Shown: positions 21,525 to 32,559 of the stretch, piece after piece
How positions within the stretch are numbered: position 1 is the first letter of the stretch
How the letters are laid out: every line of letters begins with the position of its first letter
The notes under the pieces: model-generated
What the model was told of the DNA's origin: nothing
The model's database searches: none
The model's input: the letters and a program-made list of their open reading frames with translations, nothing else
Made by a program: the position numbers and the translations under genes
Origin: Ophiostoma sp. CBS 140.51
Taxonomy: Eukaryota; Ascomycota; Sordariomycetes; Ophiostomatales; Ophiostomataceae
DNA length: 64,000 nucleotides
Direction: 5' to 3'
Assembly: GCA_029298735.1 (NCBI GenBank)
Contig: JANSLP010000014.1
Coordinates: forward strand, 186,001 to 250,000

Positions 21525-23323
21525 ATGGTGGGACTCAAGGGCCTTGCGGCCAAATTGTTCACCAAGAACTTGGCAAAGGGTATGTTTTACGATCAGAATT
21601 GCACCCAGTCGACACGACACTAACAACTTCTGTAGAGTTTGACCCTGAATCCGAGGTACCGGCTGACGATGACAGCGACAACCAGAACGGTGGTGACGAT
21701 GCGGACAGCGACAGCGACGTCAGCGCACCCGAAGATACACAGGACACGGAGCACTATGTGCAGGTCGGCAAGAGCAAACTGCGCCGGAACGAGCCTGTCG
21801 CATTAGGGCCTGCCTACCGGGGCAAGCGCGTCAGCCGGAAACAACTCGAGGAGGGTGACGATGAAGAGGTTGAGGAGGATGACGAGGATGACGAGGAGGA
21901 CGCCGAAGAGTTTGACGACCCCGACGAGGTGGACATTGAGGGCGCAGAGGAGGTCCACACCGACGACGAGATCGACAGCGACGAAGCCTTTGGCGAGGAC
22001 GACGAGGACATTATAAAGAAGTTTACCTTCCGGGGGAGTGCCAAGCCCAAGACACCCAAGGGCAAGCCAGTCTACTCCGACAATGAGGACGAGGACGAGG
22101 ACGAGGAGGAGGAGGAGGAGGATGATGAAGACGAGGCGGACGACAGCGAGGGTGGCGAGATTGAGGATCTGGCATCCAGCGGCGACGACGACGAGGAAGA
22201 TGAGGATGAGGACGACGACGACGACGACGAAGACAACGACGAGGGCGACAAAGAAGAAGAGGACGACGGCGAGCTCGATGCCAAAGCAGCAAAGGCAGAG
22301 GAGGAGACACGGAAAATCCTCGCCCAAGAACGTCGCCAGGTGCTCTCCTCCATATCTGCCTCGGCTAAGGCGGATGCCGACAAGGGTTTCGCCGTGCGCC
22401 AGCAACGCCGTACTTTTGATGCTCTCCTGAACATGCGCATCCGCATGCAAAAGGCCCTGTCGACGGCCAACACCCTGCACACTGTGGCCAAGGACGACGA
22501 CGCCCCTACTAGCAACGACGCGGCCGTGGAGGAGGCCGCCGCCAAGGCTATTGAGCTGCTCAACTCGATCCAGAGCATCCGCAAGTCCTTTTACGACCCC
22601 GACAGCACCTCGACAACCACCAAGCGGAAACGCCACAGCGGCGCCATCACCACCGACAGCTCGTGCCAGGCCATCTTTGACGAGATGACTGTTTCCGAAG
22701 AGGCCGCCCTGGCCAAACGCCGCAAGGTCATTGATCGCTGGGCTGCGCGTGTCCAGAAGCCCTCTGCCGCATCAGCTGCCGCCGCCTCTCGCCGGTTTAC
22801 TGCTGCCGCTTCATCCCAGCCCCTCACCACTGTCTTGGACGGCCAGCTGGCCACATCCGAGCGTCTGATCAAGCGCACACGTACCCCGCGGTCGTGCGCG
22901 CCCGTCCAGGCCGCCAAAAAGGTCGAGGAGGACCCGGAAATCTACGACGACGCCGACTTTTACCAGCTGCTGCTCAAGGAGCTCGTTGACCAGCGCACTG
23001 TCGACGGCACAGCACCCGGCAGTGCCGCCCCGACCGTCCGGTGGGCAGCCACGGCGGCCAAGGACGCCAAGATGCGCAAGCTGGTCGACCGCAAGGCCAG
23101 TAAGGGTCGCAAGATGCGCTACAACGTGCACGCCAAGCTGCAGAACTTTACGGCGCCTGAGGACCGTCGCGACTGGGAGCCTGAGGCGATTGACCGGTTC
23201 TTTAGCTCGCTGTTTGGCCAGCGGATGGCGCTGGCGGAGGACGATGGTGCGGATGATGAAGATGCCGACGAGGATACGGAGATGGGCGGTGCCAGTGTGG
23301 GCGAGGGTCTGCGTCTGTTCTAG
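21525..23323 (+). CDS. BFR2: rRNA-processing protein Bfr2 (AATF/Che-1 family)
   Basis: Two exons, 21525-21579 and 21636-23323, giving 580 aa. The 56-nt intron has donor GTATGT and a CTAAC branch site. The start reads MVGLKGLAAKLFTKNLAK, then EFDPESEVP. The family signature TEHYVQVGKSKLRRNEPVAL follows at about residues 60-85. A long Asp/Glu tract spans about 115-265. The AATF/Che-1 middle domain begins near EEETRKILAQERRQVLSSIS, and the C-terminal TRAUB domain contains DADFYQLLLKELVDQR and a basic RKASKGRKMRYNVHAKLQNF. In yeast Bfr2 is an essential nucleolar component of the SSU processome, working at early pre-18S cleavages; human AATF does the same in the ANN complex. Length and order fit the family. 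Confidence 0.93.
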
Positions 23324-23544
23324 GCGGGCAAAGCCTTTTTTTCAGTTAAATACTTTGTCATTTTTTTGTCTTCAGTTTTGTTGCTTGCATACCACATTGG
23401 CGTTATTTTTATTTCAAATAGACAAAACCAGGGGCTGTTTTATATATATTTTTGCAAGTCATAGTTCATTTAAGAGTTTTGTGTTATCTTCTCTTTGTAT
23501 GTGGAGTATGTGTTGGTCTGAATAGCATGCGCTTCATAAATCGT

Positions 23545-23997
23545 TTATTCTTCCTTGAAGAGCTCTGTTAAGCCGGCCAGCGTCAGGGCTACAAAACAGG
23601 CAATATGCACAGCCAAGTGCACCGTTGGCCCTCCCAACGTCTTGCCTTGTGCTCCTTGAAGTCCGATGTTATGTGTCCGCCGAACGTAGGCTCGTCGACT
23701 TGGAAAAAGGTGATATGTACCGAGGGCCAGGGCAATGAGGCCGCGCAGCTGGCCCTGTATGACGGGTAATGACGATGGTGACGATGGAGTACAACCCCAA
23801 ATGGCCATAACAATGCTCAGCAGCACCGAAGACGCCAACAGTCCTCCATAGTTCTGGAGTAGAAGTACCACCTCAGCGCCGCCAGCTGATGATGCAAGAA
23901 GAGATGGGCTGAGTTGACGCTGTGGTGCAAAGAGGAATGTGGCAGCCGCAGGCGTCTCGATTACGGCGTGCAACAGAAAAGCGAGTCGAGCGAGCAT
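23545..23997 (-). CDS. small four-helix membrane protein, unrecognised
   Basis: Single exon, 150 aa, start ATG at 23997 (MLARLAFLLHAVIETPAAAT). An open frame extends 28 codons upstream but reads as leader. There are four hydrophobic segments: residues about 2-22, 45-65 (NYGGLLASSVLLSIVMAIWG), 78-93 (LRGLIALALGTYHLF) and 122-143 (VHLAVHIACFVALTLAGLTE). A basic loop SRRAYVRRTH lies between helices 3 and 4. The layout resembles small fungal integral membrane proteins of unknown function. The frame has regular codon bias and is complete, so I take it as real. It lies tail-to-tail with BFR2, with 221 bp between them. Confidence 0.7.
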   Translation of the reverse strand: MLARLAFLLHAVIETPAAATFLFAPQRQLSPSLLASSAGGAEVVLLLQNYGGLLASSVLLSIVMAIWGCTPSSPSSLPVIQGQLRGLIALALGTYHLFPSRRAYVRRTHNIGLQGAQGKTLGGPTVHLAVHIACFVALTLAGLTELFKEE

Positions 23998-25528
23998 GGT
24001 TGTTGGTTGTGAAGGCTTTGATTTTATACAATTTTTGCTTTGCTGAGGAAAGATGGATGACGATTTTGACAAGACGTCCAACAGACATGTGACGAAGCTT
24101 ACATGCCATATCCTTGTAAGCGGGAGCCCTTGACGGCGTATGCATTAATCGAGACGTATCTTATGGAGTATCCGTATTACTTGCACTTTCCTTGAATCTT
24201 ACGTAGACGTACTTCGTACAACGTATCTTACATGCTTTTGCCTTGCACTGCCTTGCGTCCTCAGCCTTCTGTCAGGAAGGCACGTTGGACTAGGCGAGGC
24301 TGCCAGAGCCGCCGCCCTAGCCTCTCGTCTCACTGCAAGTCACATGTGCTCCCATTATGCTTAATTCTAGATGGACGTATCAAGAGAGCAGACGATCTCA
24401 GACTGTGGCAGATCGGAGAGAAAATGAATATGCCAGCTGTGCAATGGATGATCCGGCCAGATAACTGCCATTCGTCAACAAACAAGAGGCTCTGGACACA
24501 TGGTCTTAGAAAGACGGATCGTCCAAAAAGCACAATATGACTGCATGTCTTAATTAATTACAGGCCGTGACTGTTGCGTTCATGTACTCTCTGCAAGTTA
24601 ATCAATGGCTCATGCTCATAATCAATAAATACACCTCAGCTCGATCCATGCCGTGCGGCGTGCAGAGTGCGGCGCACAAACGTGTTGATGTGGTACCGCT
24701 GGCATCTCACGCTCCACGTCGTAGAGGCCACAGTGGCAGGAAAAAGGGGCTCGAATTTCGGCACAGGGGACAGCTCGTCCGCTAACGTCCCGGATGGACG
24801 ATTTCGTCAGTCACGTTTTCGGAGGGTGTGGGCTGCCTGTGGGCCCCCAGGCTTAGGGGGTTTAGGGGGTTCCGTAGAAGCAGATGGAACAGTCGAGCTA
24901 AATAAGCTTTGTTTGACGACACTTGGTCGTTCCTTCTTTCCAAACCTTCTTTCTGTCCTCTGTGGTTGGCTCTTCGTGTGTCTCTCTTTCCTGCCTGGAG
25001 CATGTCCCACTGTGGCCAATGTACAGTGAGTCAGAAGGAACTGTTGTTTATTTATTTTGTACAAAATGGAGGTAAAGTGCGACCTTGCAGAGAACAGGTG
25101 TACACATCCAGACGACACATATCAAAGAGAAAAACATGGGATGGCAAACCAACAATAGGAGATCGGATTTATTGGATCGGAACCGGCGACTCTTTTCCTC
25201 TTTTCCCCAAAGCCACCTGGCTTTCAGGGGACCTCAGAGAAGCATGTCTGAGCTGTAGGGGTGGGCCACTGTAGCTTTTGGGTTAGCGCGCCTGCCTTGC
25301 CGCTCTTCTTGCGTATGTTTGTGTGTGAGTGAGTGGAGCCTTGCCAAAGACGATCAAGGGGCGTGCAGCCAAGGGAGCCAGTCAGGGAGCGCCAGGCAGG
25401 GACGTCCCTCTGGGAGTTGTGTCCTTAAAGAGGTCACGTGCTTTCCTGTGCGCGTTACAAAGTGTGCAAAGTCACTCCCAAAGTTGAAAAGTGCAAGCGC
25501 CACCCGCCGCCCGCATTGGACAGACGTG

Positions 25529-25539
25529 CAAGGTGTCCT
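25529..25539 (+). promoter_or_regulatory. UPR element candidate (HacA/Hac1 site) of BiP
   Basis: CAAGGTGTCCT matches the Aspergillus HacA-binding consensus CAN(G/A)NTG(T/G)CCT at every position. It lies about 340 bp upstream of the BiP start and 110-120 bp upstream of the TATA box. BiP is the canonical UPR target, which supports the call; binding is not shown. Confidence 0.65.
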
Positions 25540-25651
25540 CAAGCGGGACCATTTTTTTGTGGGTGGCTACCGCCCTCCTTGGTCCTGAAGTGTATACCAC
25601 CCCCCAAAGTGGCCAAAAGGGACACATAAAACTTCAAGATATTCTACCTCG

Positions 25652-25660
25652 CATATAAAG
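25652..25660 (+). promoter_or_regulatory. TATA box of BiP
   Basis: CATATAAAG lies about 215 bp upstream of the ATG and just upstream of a long CT-rich tract, the expected position for a core promoter element. Confidence 0.55.
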
Positions 25661-25875
25661 GAACACTTCTTCCTTTTCCTTCTTCTGTGCTCAACTTTTC
25701 CCTCCTTTTTCTCCCTCTTGTCAACATCCACCCCCTCTTCGCCGTCACCCAGTTTAGACTCTTTTGTCTGTGGCATAGGAGCTTCTTTCTTTTCCATTTT
25801 TGTTTTCTCCCGTTTTCTTTCTTTCTTTTTCTTTCCCACTTCTGCGGCTTCTTCACCGCTTCACACATCCTCACA

Positions 25876-28242
25876 ATGGCCTCTTCCCGGAGAAGCTCGT
25901 CCCAGTGGGGACTGGGCCTCTTCCTCGTGGCCTTCTTCGCAGTCCTCTTCTCGCCTGCATTCGTGAGCCAGGCTCGCGCTGACGACGTTCAGGAGTACGG
26001 CACTGTTATTGGTATTGTAAGTAGAGCTCTTACAAGATGATTAGGATCTCAGATGGGACACCAAAGATGGACCACGATACTAACTATGCTCTCTTTAGGA
26101 TCTGGGCACCGTAAGTCAACTATCCCTCACATCTGCGATCGACAACGGCGCACTCTCGAAGCTTGCCTCGGACCACAACCAAAGCTCCAAAGAGCTCCAA
26201 AGACTGGCCGGGGCGGCCTAGAAACAGCTGGCGAAGACAGAAAACTAACCTATATCTAGACATACTCGTGTGTTGGTGTTATGCAGAAGGGCAAGGTCGA
26301 GATTCTCGTCAACGACCAGGGTAACCGTATCACTCCCTCTTACGTCGCTTTCACCGATGATGAGCGGTTGGTTGGTGACGGTAAGTTATACCTCAACTCC
26401 AGAGCTTCTGTTTTACGCATCTAGAACCATTTGCTAACTCCCTCATTCAGCCGCCAAGAACCAGGCCGCGAGCAACCCCGAGAACACCATCTTCGACATC
26501 AAGCGTCTGATCGGTCGCAAGTACTCGGAGAAGGATGTCCAGAACGAGTATGTTTTCACCCACACCCAGCCCCCTCTATTTTCTACAGCCGGAGCACAAC
26601 GCTAACAGATCGCAGCATCAAGCACTTTCCCTACAAGGTCATCAACAAGGACGGCAAGCCGTTTGTGCGCGTCGACGTCAAGGGCACCGAGAAGACCTTC
26701 TCCCCCGAGGAGGTCTCCTCCATGATCCTCGCCAAGATGAAGGAGGTGGCCGAGGGCTACCTGGGCAAGAAGGTCACCCACGCCGTTGTCACCGTTCCCG
26801 CCTACTTCAACGACAACCAGCGCCAGGCCACCAAGGATGCCGGTATCATTGCGGGCCTTAACGTCCTCCGCATTGTCAACGAGCCCACTGCCGCTGCCAT
26901 CGCTTACGGCCTGGACAAGACCGACGGCGAGCGCCAGATCATTGTCTACGATCTTGGTGGTGGTACCTTCGATGTCTCCCTGCTGTCCATTGACCAGGGT
27001 GTCTTCGAGGTCCTGGCTACCGCTGGTGACACCCACCTGGGTGGTGAGGATTTCGACCAGCGCATCATCAACCACCTGGCCAAGCAGTTCAACAAGAAGC
27101 ACACTGTCGACGTCACCTCCGACAAGAAGGCCATGGGTAAGCTCAAGCGCGAGGCCGAGAAGGCCAAGCGTACTCTGTCTTCGCAGATGTCTACCCGCAT
27201 TGAGATCGAGTCGTTCTTCGACGGCAAGGATCTGTCCGACACCCTGACCCGCGCCAAGTTTGAGGAGCTCAACGTCGACCTGTTCAAGAAGACCCTGAAG
27301 CCCGTTGAGCAGGTGCTCAAGGACGCCAAGGTCAGCAAGAGCGAGATTGACGACATTGTCCTCGTCGGTGGCTCTACTCGTATCCCCAAGGTTATCTCGC
27401 TCCTCGAGGAGTACTTCGGTGGCAAGAAGGCCAGCAAGGGCATCAACCCCGACGAGGCCGTCGCTTTTGGCGCTGCTGTCCAGGCTGGTGTTCTGTCTGG
27501 TGAGGAGGGTACCGATGAAATTGTCCTGATGGACGTCAACCCGCTTACCCTGGGTATTGAGACCACCGGTGGTGTCATGACCAAGCTGATCCCCCGCAAC
27601 ACCCCCATCCCGACCCGCAAGTCGCAGATTTTCTCTACTGCCGCCGACAACCAGCCCGTCGTCCTTATCCAGGTCTTTGAGGGCGAGCGTTCCATGACCA
27701 AGGACAACAACATTCTGGGCAAGTTCGAGCTGACCGGCATCCCGCCCGCACCCCGCGGTGTTCCCCAGATTGAGGTCTCGTTTGAGCTTGACGCCAACGG
27801 TATCCTGAAGGTCTCTGCCCACGACAAGGGCACTGGCAAGAGCGAGAGCATCACCATCACCAACGACAAGGGCCGCCTGACTCAGGAGGAGATTGACCGC
27901 ATGGTTGCTGAGGCTGAGAAGTACGCCGAGGAGGACAAGGCCACTCGCGAGCGCATCGAGGCCCGCAACGGTCTTGAGAACTACGCTTTCTCTCTGAAGA
28001 ACCAGGTCAACGACGAGGACGGCCTGGGCGGCAAGATCTCTGAGGAGGACAAGGAGACCATCATTGATGCCGTCAAGGAGGCTCAGGAGTGGCTCGACGA
28101 GAACGCCGCTACAGCTGAGCTTGAGGACTTTGAGGAGCAGAAGGAGAAGCTGTCCAACGTCGCCTACCCCATCACGAGCAAGATGTACAGCAACGCTGGC
28201 GGCGACGCCGACGAGGAGCCCCTCGACCACGACGAGCTGTAA
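25876..28242 (+). CDS. KAR2: ER Hsp70 chaperone BiP/Grp78 (Kar2)
   Basis: Five exons: 25876-26016, 26099-26110, 26260-26380, 26451-26547 and 26616-28242, giving 665 aa. All four introns have GTAAGT/GTATGT donors and CTAAC branch sites. Residues 1-35 form a signal peptide ending SQARA. The second exon is only 12 nt and codes DLGT, part of the phosphate-1 loop GIDLGTTYSCVG. Further Hsp70 signatures are VTVPAYFNDNQRQATKDAG, IVYDLGGGTFDVSLL and IVLVGGSTRIPKV. The substrate-binding domain follows, and the protein ends DHDEL, so HDEL is the ER-retrieval signal. BiP folds nascent proteins in the ER lumen, helps drive translocation with Sec63, and restrains Ire1. Codon use is highly biased to C-ending codons, as in highly expressed genes. 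Confidence 0.97.
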
Positions 28243-30729
28243 ACGACTCGACCTCGAAAAAAACACACAATACGAGCGAGCGAGCGACGCAAGCGGTGGT
28301 CTGATATATCAGAAAAGACGAAAAAGTGAAAAACTTTACAAAAAAAATTGAAGAAATTTGAGAAAAACGAGGCGGCGGTAGTCTGTTACCAGCCGGTCCC
28401 TTCATTGCGTTTACCCTCCCGTGTTTATTATCCATTCAGATTTTGATTTCCCCGGTGTTTGAAGGCGAAGGATTATTTTCTCTCTTATTACAATGCTTTT
28501 TATATTTTCAAAAGGAGGAGAGTGGGCATACTCACCCTACCCATATGTCGGACATTGATTAGACCGCGATGCTTTTGCGTGTACTACTAAAACAGATCTG
28601 ATAATTAAAAAAAGAATTAAAACAAAGACAATGCTGTACATGTAGACTTGGCAGTGAGAGCAATGGGATGAAAAGGCGAGAGAGGCGACCGCAGTATCTC
28701 AAATCTGGGGAATCTGGCGAGCATGGCGAGCAAGGGTCCCAAAGGTTGAGGTCATCGTGATGGTCAATTTCAGTTTTGCCTGTGAAAGCACGTCCTGGTT
28801 ACAGGGGTCCAAAGGGGCTCTGCGGGAAAATGACGTCGACCAGCCAGGTGCAAATACGGGCGGTCTGGCCACAAGGCTAGCAGTTTTCTTTCCAGTGGAC
28901 ACGGAAGCGCCGAGGAGGGAAAGCGCGAAGGGTGCATAACTTTCAACTGCCGCAAAAATATTCTCTTCGTTCTTTTCGTTCTGTAACGTTTGGAATTCGC
29001 CCCTCGTCTTGTGTCTCAATCACCTTACATTATCTTCTCTTTCTTTGGCTGACGACTACGGGGCCAAGGGAGTCCTGACTGGCGAGCTGTCTGCTTACTT
29101 TTGCTCCCGGGCAAGTCTCTGCGCGGGCGGATCAGCTATTTGCCTTCGCCGCCGAGAAAGGCCGCGCAACATGCTTGCGCAGGTGTCGTTATTACAGTCT
29201 TCACCGTATATTTCTTTGTGTCTTCATGAGACTGTGAACGACAAAGATAAAAAAGAAAAGGATGCAGGCTTTCTGCGTGGTTGTGTTGATTGATCGGACT
29301 GCGGTTTTCCTCGCCCTTCCTTAATTTCCTGTGTCCTAAATTTAAGCATATGTCAAAACCGGCCTTCTTCGAAATGTTCCAAATGTTCTTTTCCGCTTCG
29401 AGAAGGTTTAATTCCAGACGCTGTCTTGGACCACATGCTGCGTGTTGGCTGTGTATTTTATTATGGAATCATTTGTAGAGGAATATCCCTATATCCAAAT
29501 GTCACGTTTTTCAGGCGTTGCGTAGGCTTGGAGGCCAACTTATTTGGCAGCCTAATTAACAGTTTTAGTTGGCCAGCGGCTGCCATAGCCTGGCCTCGCC
29601 TATCCGTAGCTGTCCGCACCTGCCAAAACTGCCTGTAATTAACACGACTGCGCCCCTCTCGCGCATCTTTCTCGGCGCAAAACCCCTCCCACCTTAACCC
29701 CCTCTTTCCCTCTTTTCTTTTGGAATGACAGTTGTTCTGTAATAATGGCCGGCCGCCGAACCTGGCCAAGCCTACCTAGCCATTCGCTCTTGCCCAAGCG
29801 GGCATAGGAATACGCATCATCAGAGCGAATTGCCTCCGGGCCGGTTTCTCGCGCCCGTGAAAAAGTAAAAAGGGCAGGAAGCAAAAATAGCAAAATACCG
29901 AAAACTTGCTTTGCCCATGTGCTCTCTGTGTGCTCTTTCCATTTTTATGTGTCCTGGCATCCGCTCACCGTCGTCGTTCTTGCTGTCCGTCACAATTGTT
30001 CTTTCCTTCTCGAAACACGTCAACCGTCGCACTTGCCATTGTTAGTAGACGACCACCGTACCCCGACCTGTCGAACACAACTGCCCCCAACTAAGCACTG
30101 TCTAGAACCCGCTACTTACGCCCATTTCGTTCAAGACTTGTTACTACCAAGAAAAGCTCCACACAGAGCACCGACCTCGCCATTTTCACGTTCCAATACT
30201 CTCCTCTCGCTCTCTCGCCCTCTCACCCTATTTCTCTCGTTTTCTCATCTTTCTCGCCCAATTCCCTCTTGTATCGCAACAACGACCGCGCGGCACATTA
30301 TTTCACTCGCTACGGCTCCTCGGTTCTATCTTAACTGTATTCGCTATCCGTCCTGATTTCCTGCACTCCTCTCTCGCCTCTCCCCTTTCCTTCTTCAACC
30401 AGTGCGCATCCGACGAACATCGTTTATCTCTCTCTCCGCCCATTTTCGCAAATTAGGTGGGCAGCCTGACCGACCGTCCGACCAGCACCACGACTTATCG
30501 ATCGTCATTTTGGTCCCCTTTTGCGCTGCCAATCTGCGCCCTTCCCCTCGATCTTCTGTGTGAAGCCGACGAGCTCTGTGCTTTTTTACGAACCGTCGCT
30601 GTTTCTTCTTGCAGCCAAGGTCGCCGTTGTCGCATTACGACGACGCTCGAACTCCTTTCTTTCCTTCAACCGATACACCCCTTTCTTTAGTTACACAACC
30701 CGGTCCGTCGGACCACCCAGTCGCCCACC
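28243..30729. other. intergenic region with long epsin leader
   Basis: About 2.5 kb without a convincing gene. 28300-28700 is AT-rich 3' flank of BiP. 29900-30729 is pyrimidine-rich and looks like a long 5' leader or promoter of the epsin gene, possibly with unrecognised leader introns. I see no RNA gene. Confidence 0.5.
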
Positions 30730-32559
30730 ATGTCAAAGGTTATGAGAAGCGTCAAGAACGTCACCAAGGGCTACTCCAGTTCCCAGGTGAAGGTTCGCGA
30801 AGGTTGGTCGACTCTTCCTTTTGCTCGGTCTTGGCACTTTTCGTGCGATCCATGGCAGTACAGGCAATATGCTAACCAATCCTCTCGTGTCCAGCGACCA
30901 GCAACGACCCATGGGGCCCGACGGGCACTCAGATGAGCGAGATCGCACAGCTCACCTTCAACTCGTCAACCGACTTCAACGACATAATGGACATTATCGA
31001 CAAGCGGCTAAACGACAAGGGCAAGAACTGGCGGCACGTTCTCAAGGCCCTCAAGGTTCTTGACTACTGTCTCCACGAGGGCTCCGAGCTGGTTGTCTCG
31101 TGGTCTAAGCACAACCTCTACATTATCCGGACGCTCCGCGAGTTCATCTACATCGACGAGGAGGGTCGCGATGTCGGCAACAATGGTAAGAGATGGACAT
31201 AATCCAGACATTTTGTCCCGCCTTCGGTTCGAGTACTAACAAGCACTTCCAGTCCGTGTTGCTGCGAAGGAGTTGACTTCCCTGATCCAAGACGACGAGC
31301 GCCTGCGCACCGAGCGCAGCGACCGGAAGACTTGGAAGTCCCGGGTGACTGGTCTCGACGAGTACGGCCCGGGCGGCCATGGCAGCGATCTCCCGCCACC
31401 GCCCCGGCGCAATCGGGAACGGCGCGGCGGCGGTAACGACGAGGACGACACCGAGTACCGGCTGGCGATCGAGGCGAGCAAGGCGCAGGAGGAGGAGGAC
31501 CGCCGGAGGCGCGAGGGCCGTGGCGGAAATGCCGATGACGATGACGACGACCTGGCCAAGGCGATCAAGCTGAGCAAAGAGGAGGAGGAGCGCCGCCGCC
31601 AGCAACTCGAGGGGAGCAGCAACAACAATAACAACAGCAACAACAACATTGACCTGCTGTTTGACGTTGAGCAGCCTGCGCAGCCCGCCGCCGCCCAGTT
31701 CACCGGCTTCAACCAGGGCTACCAACAGGGCAGCGCTGTCGACTTCTTTGCCAACCCTATCGACCAGAGCCAGATGCAGATGCAGCCCACTGGTTACAAC
31801 CCGTACGGCAACTTTGGTGCCCAGCAGACTGGTTTCCAAAACGGCTTCGGCACCAACGGCTTCGCCGCCCAGCAGACCGGCTTCGACCCATACAACCAAG
31901 GCTACCAGCTCCAGCAGCAGCAGCAGCAGACGTCCTTCTCCAACAACCCCTATGGCACACAGATTCAGCAGCCGCAGCAGCAAGACTCTTCGTCGCTGCA
32001 GCCCGGCAGCAACAACCCATGGTCCTCGGCCAACAGCGGCAGCGCCCAGCCGCTGCAGCCCCTGCCTACCGGCTCCAACAACCCCTTCGCTGCCGCCGGC
32101 GCGAGCAGCGCAAGACCGCAGCAGCAGCAATACAAGCCGTCCTTCAACACGCTCTCGAGCCTGCCCGAGCAGAAGACCCTCGCGTCGTTCGGCCAGCCGC
32201 AAGCACAGCCTTTCCAGGCACAACAGCCTCAGCAGCCCCAGCAGCCCCAGAAGGAGGTCAGCGAGCATGAGGCCCGCCTCAACGCACTGCTGGCAGGCGG
32301 CGAGGGCATGGACACGTTCGGCAACACGGGCCAGCTCCGTATCCCTGCTCAACACACCGCGCCCGGCACCTTTGTCAACTCTGCTGGTGCCAACCTGAAC
32401 CGCCTTACCGGCGATGCCACCGGCACCAACAACCCCTTTATGCGCCAGCAATTCACCGGCATGCCCGCCCCATCCTACGGCAACAATCCGTCGGCCAACC
32501 CGTTTGGTGTGCAGACGCAGCAACGGCAGGCTGGCAACCAGGACCTTATCCAGTTCTAG
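30730..32559 (+). CDS. ENT1: epsin (ENTH-domain endocytic adaptor, Ent1/Ent2-like)
   Basis: Three exons: 30730-30802, 30895-31185 and 31253-32559, giving 556 aa. The first donor is GTTGGT, weaker than usual; the second is GTAAGA. The join VRE-A-TSNDPWGPTGTQMSEIA is the canonical ENTH start. The ENTH domain (about 10-145) binds PI(4,5)P2 and bends membrane. Two ubiquitin-interacting motifs follow (YRLAIEASKAQEEED and LAKAIKLSKEEEE), then NIDLLFDVE, a clathrin-box-like sequence. A Gln/Asn/Gly-rich prion-like stretch follows, then three NPF motifs (NNPFAAAG, NNPFMRQ, ANPFGVQ) for EH-domain proteins such as Ede1 and Pan1. The protein links ubiquitinated cargo and PI(4,5)P2 membrane to the clathrin coat. 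ENT1 and ENT2 cannot be told apart here. Confidence 0.94.

Larger units (their letters stand above)
23998..25875. other. intergenic region containing the BiP promoter
   Basis: The left part (24120-24240) is rich in TACG/CGTA words and resembles short dispersed repeats of ascomycete intergenic DNA. The right part is the BiP promoter: TCACGTG at 25434-25440, a GGGACGTCCC palindrome at 25399-25408, a UPR-element match, a TATA box, and a long pyrimidine-rich leader from about 25670 to 25870. No additional gene is supported. Confidence 0.6.

Noticed and set aside
22080..22260. Long GAGGAC-type repeat considered as a minisatellite
   Set aside because: It is the Asp/Glu tract of Bfr2, in frame and typical of the family.
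26602..28266. 554-codon open frame antisense to BiP
   Set aside because: It mirrors the strongly biased BiP codons (a Leu/Val-rich shadow) and shows no domain.
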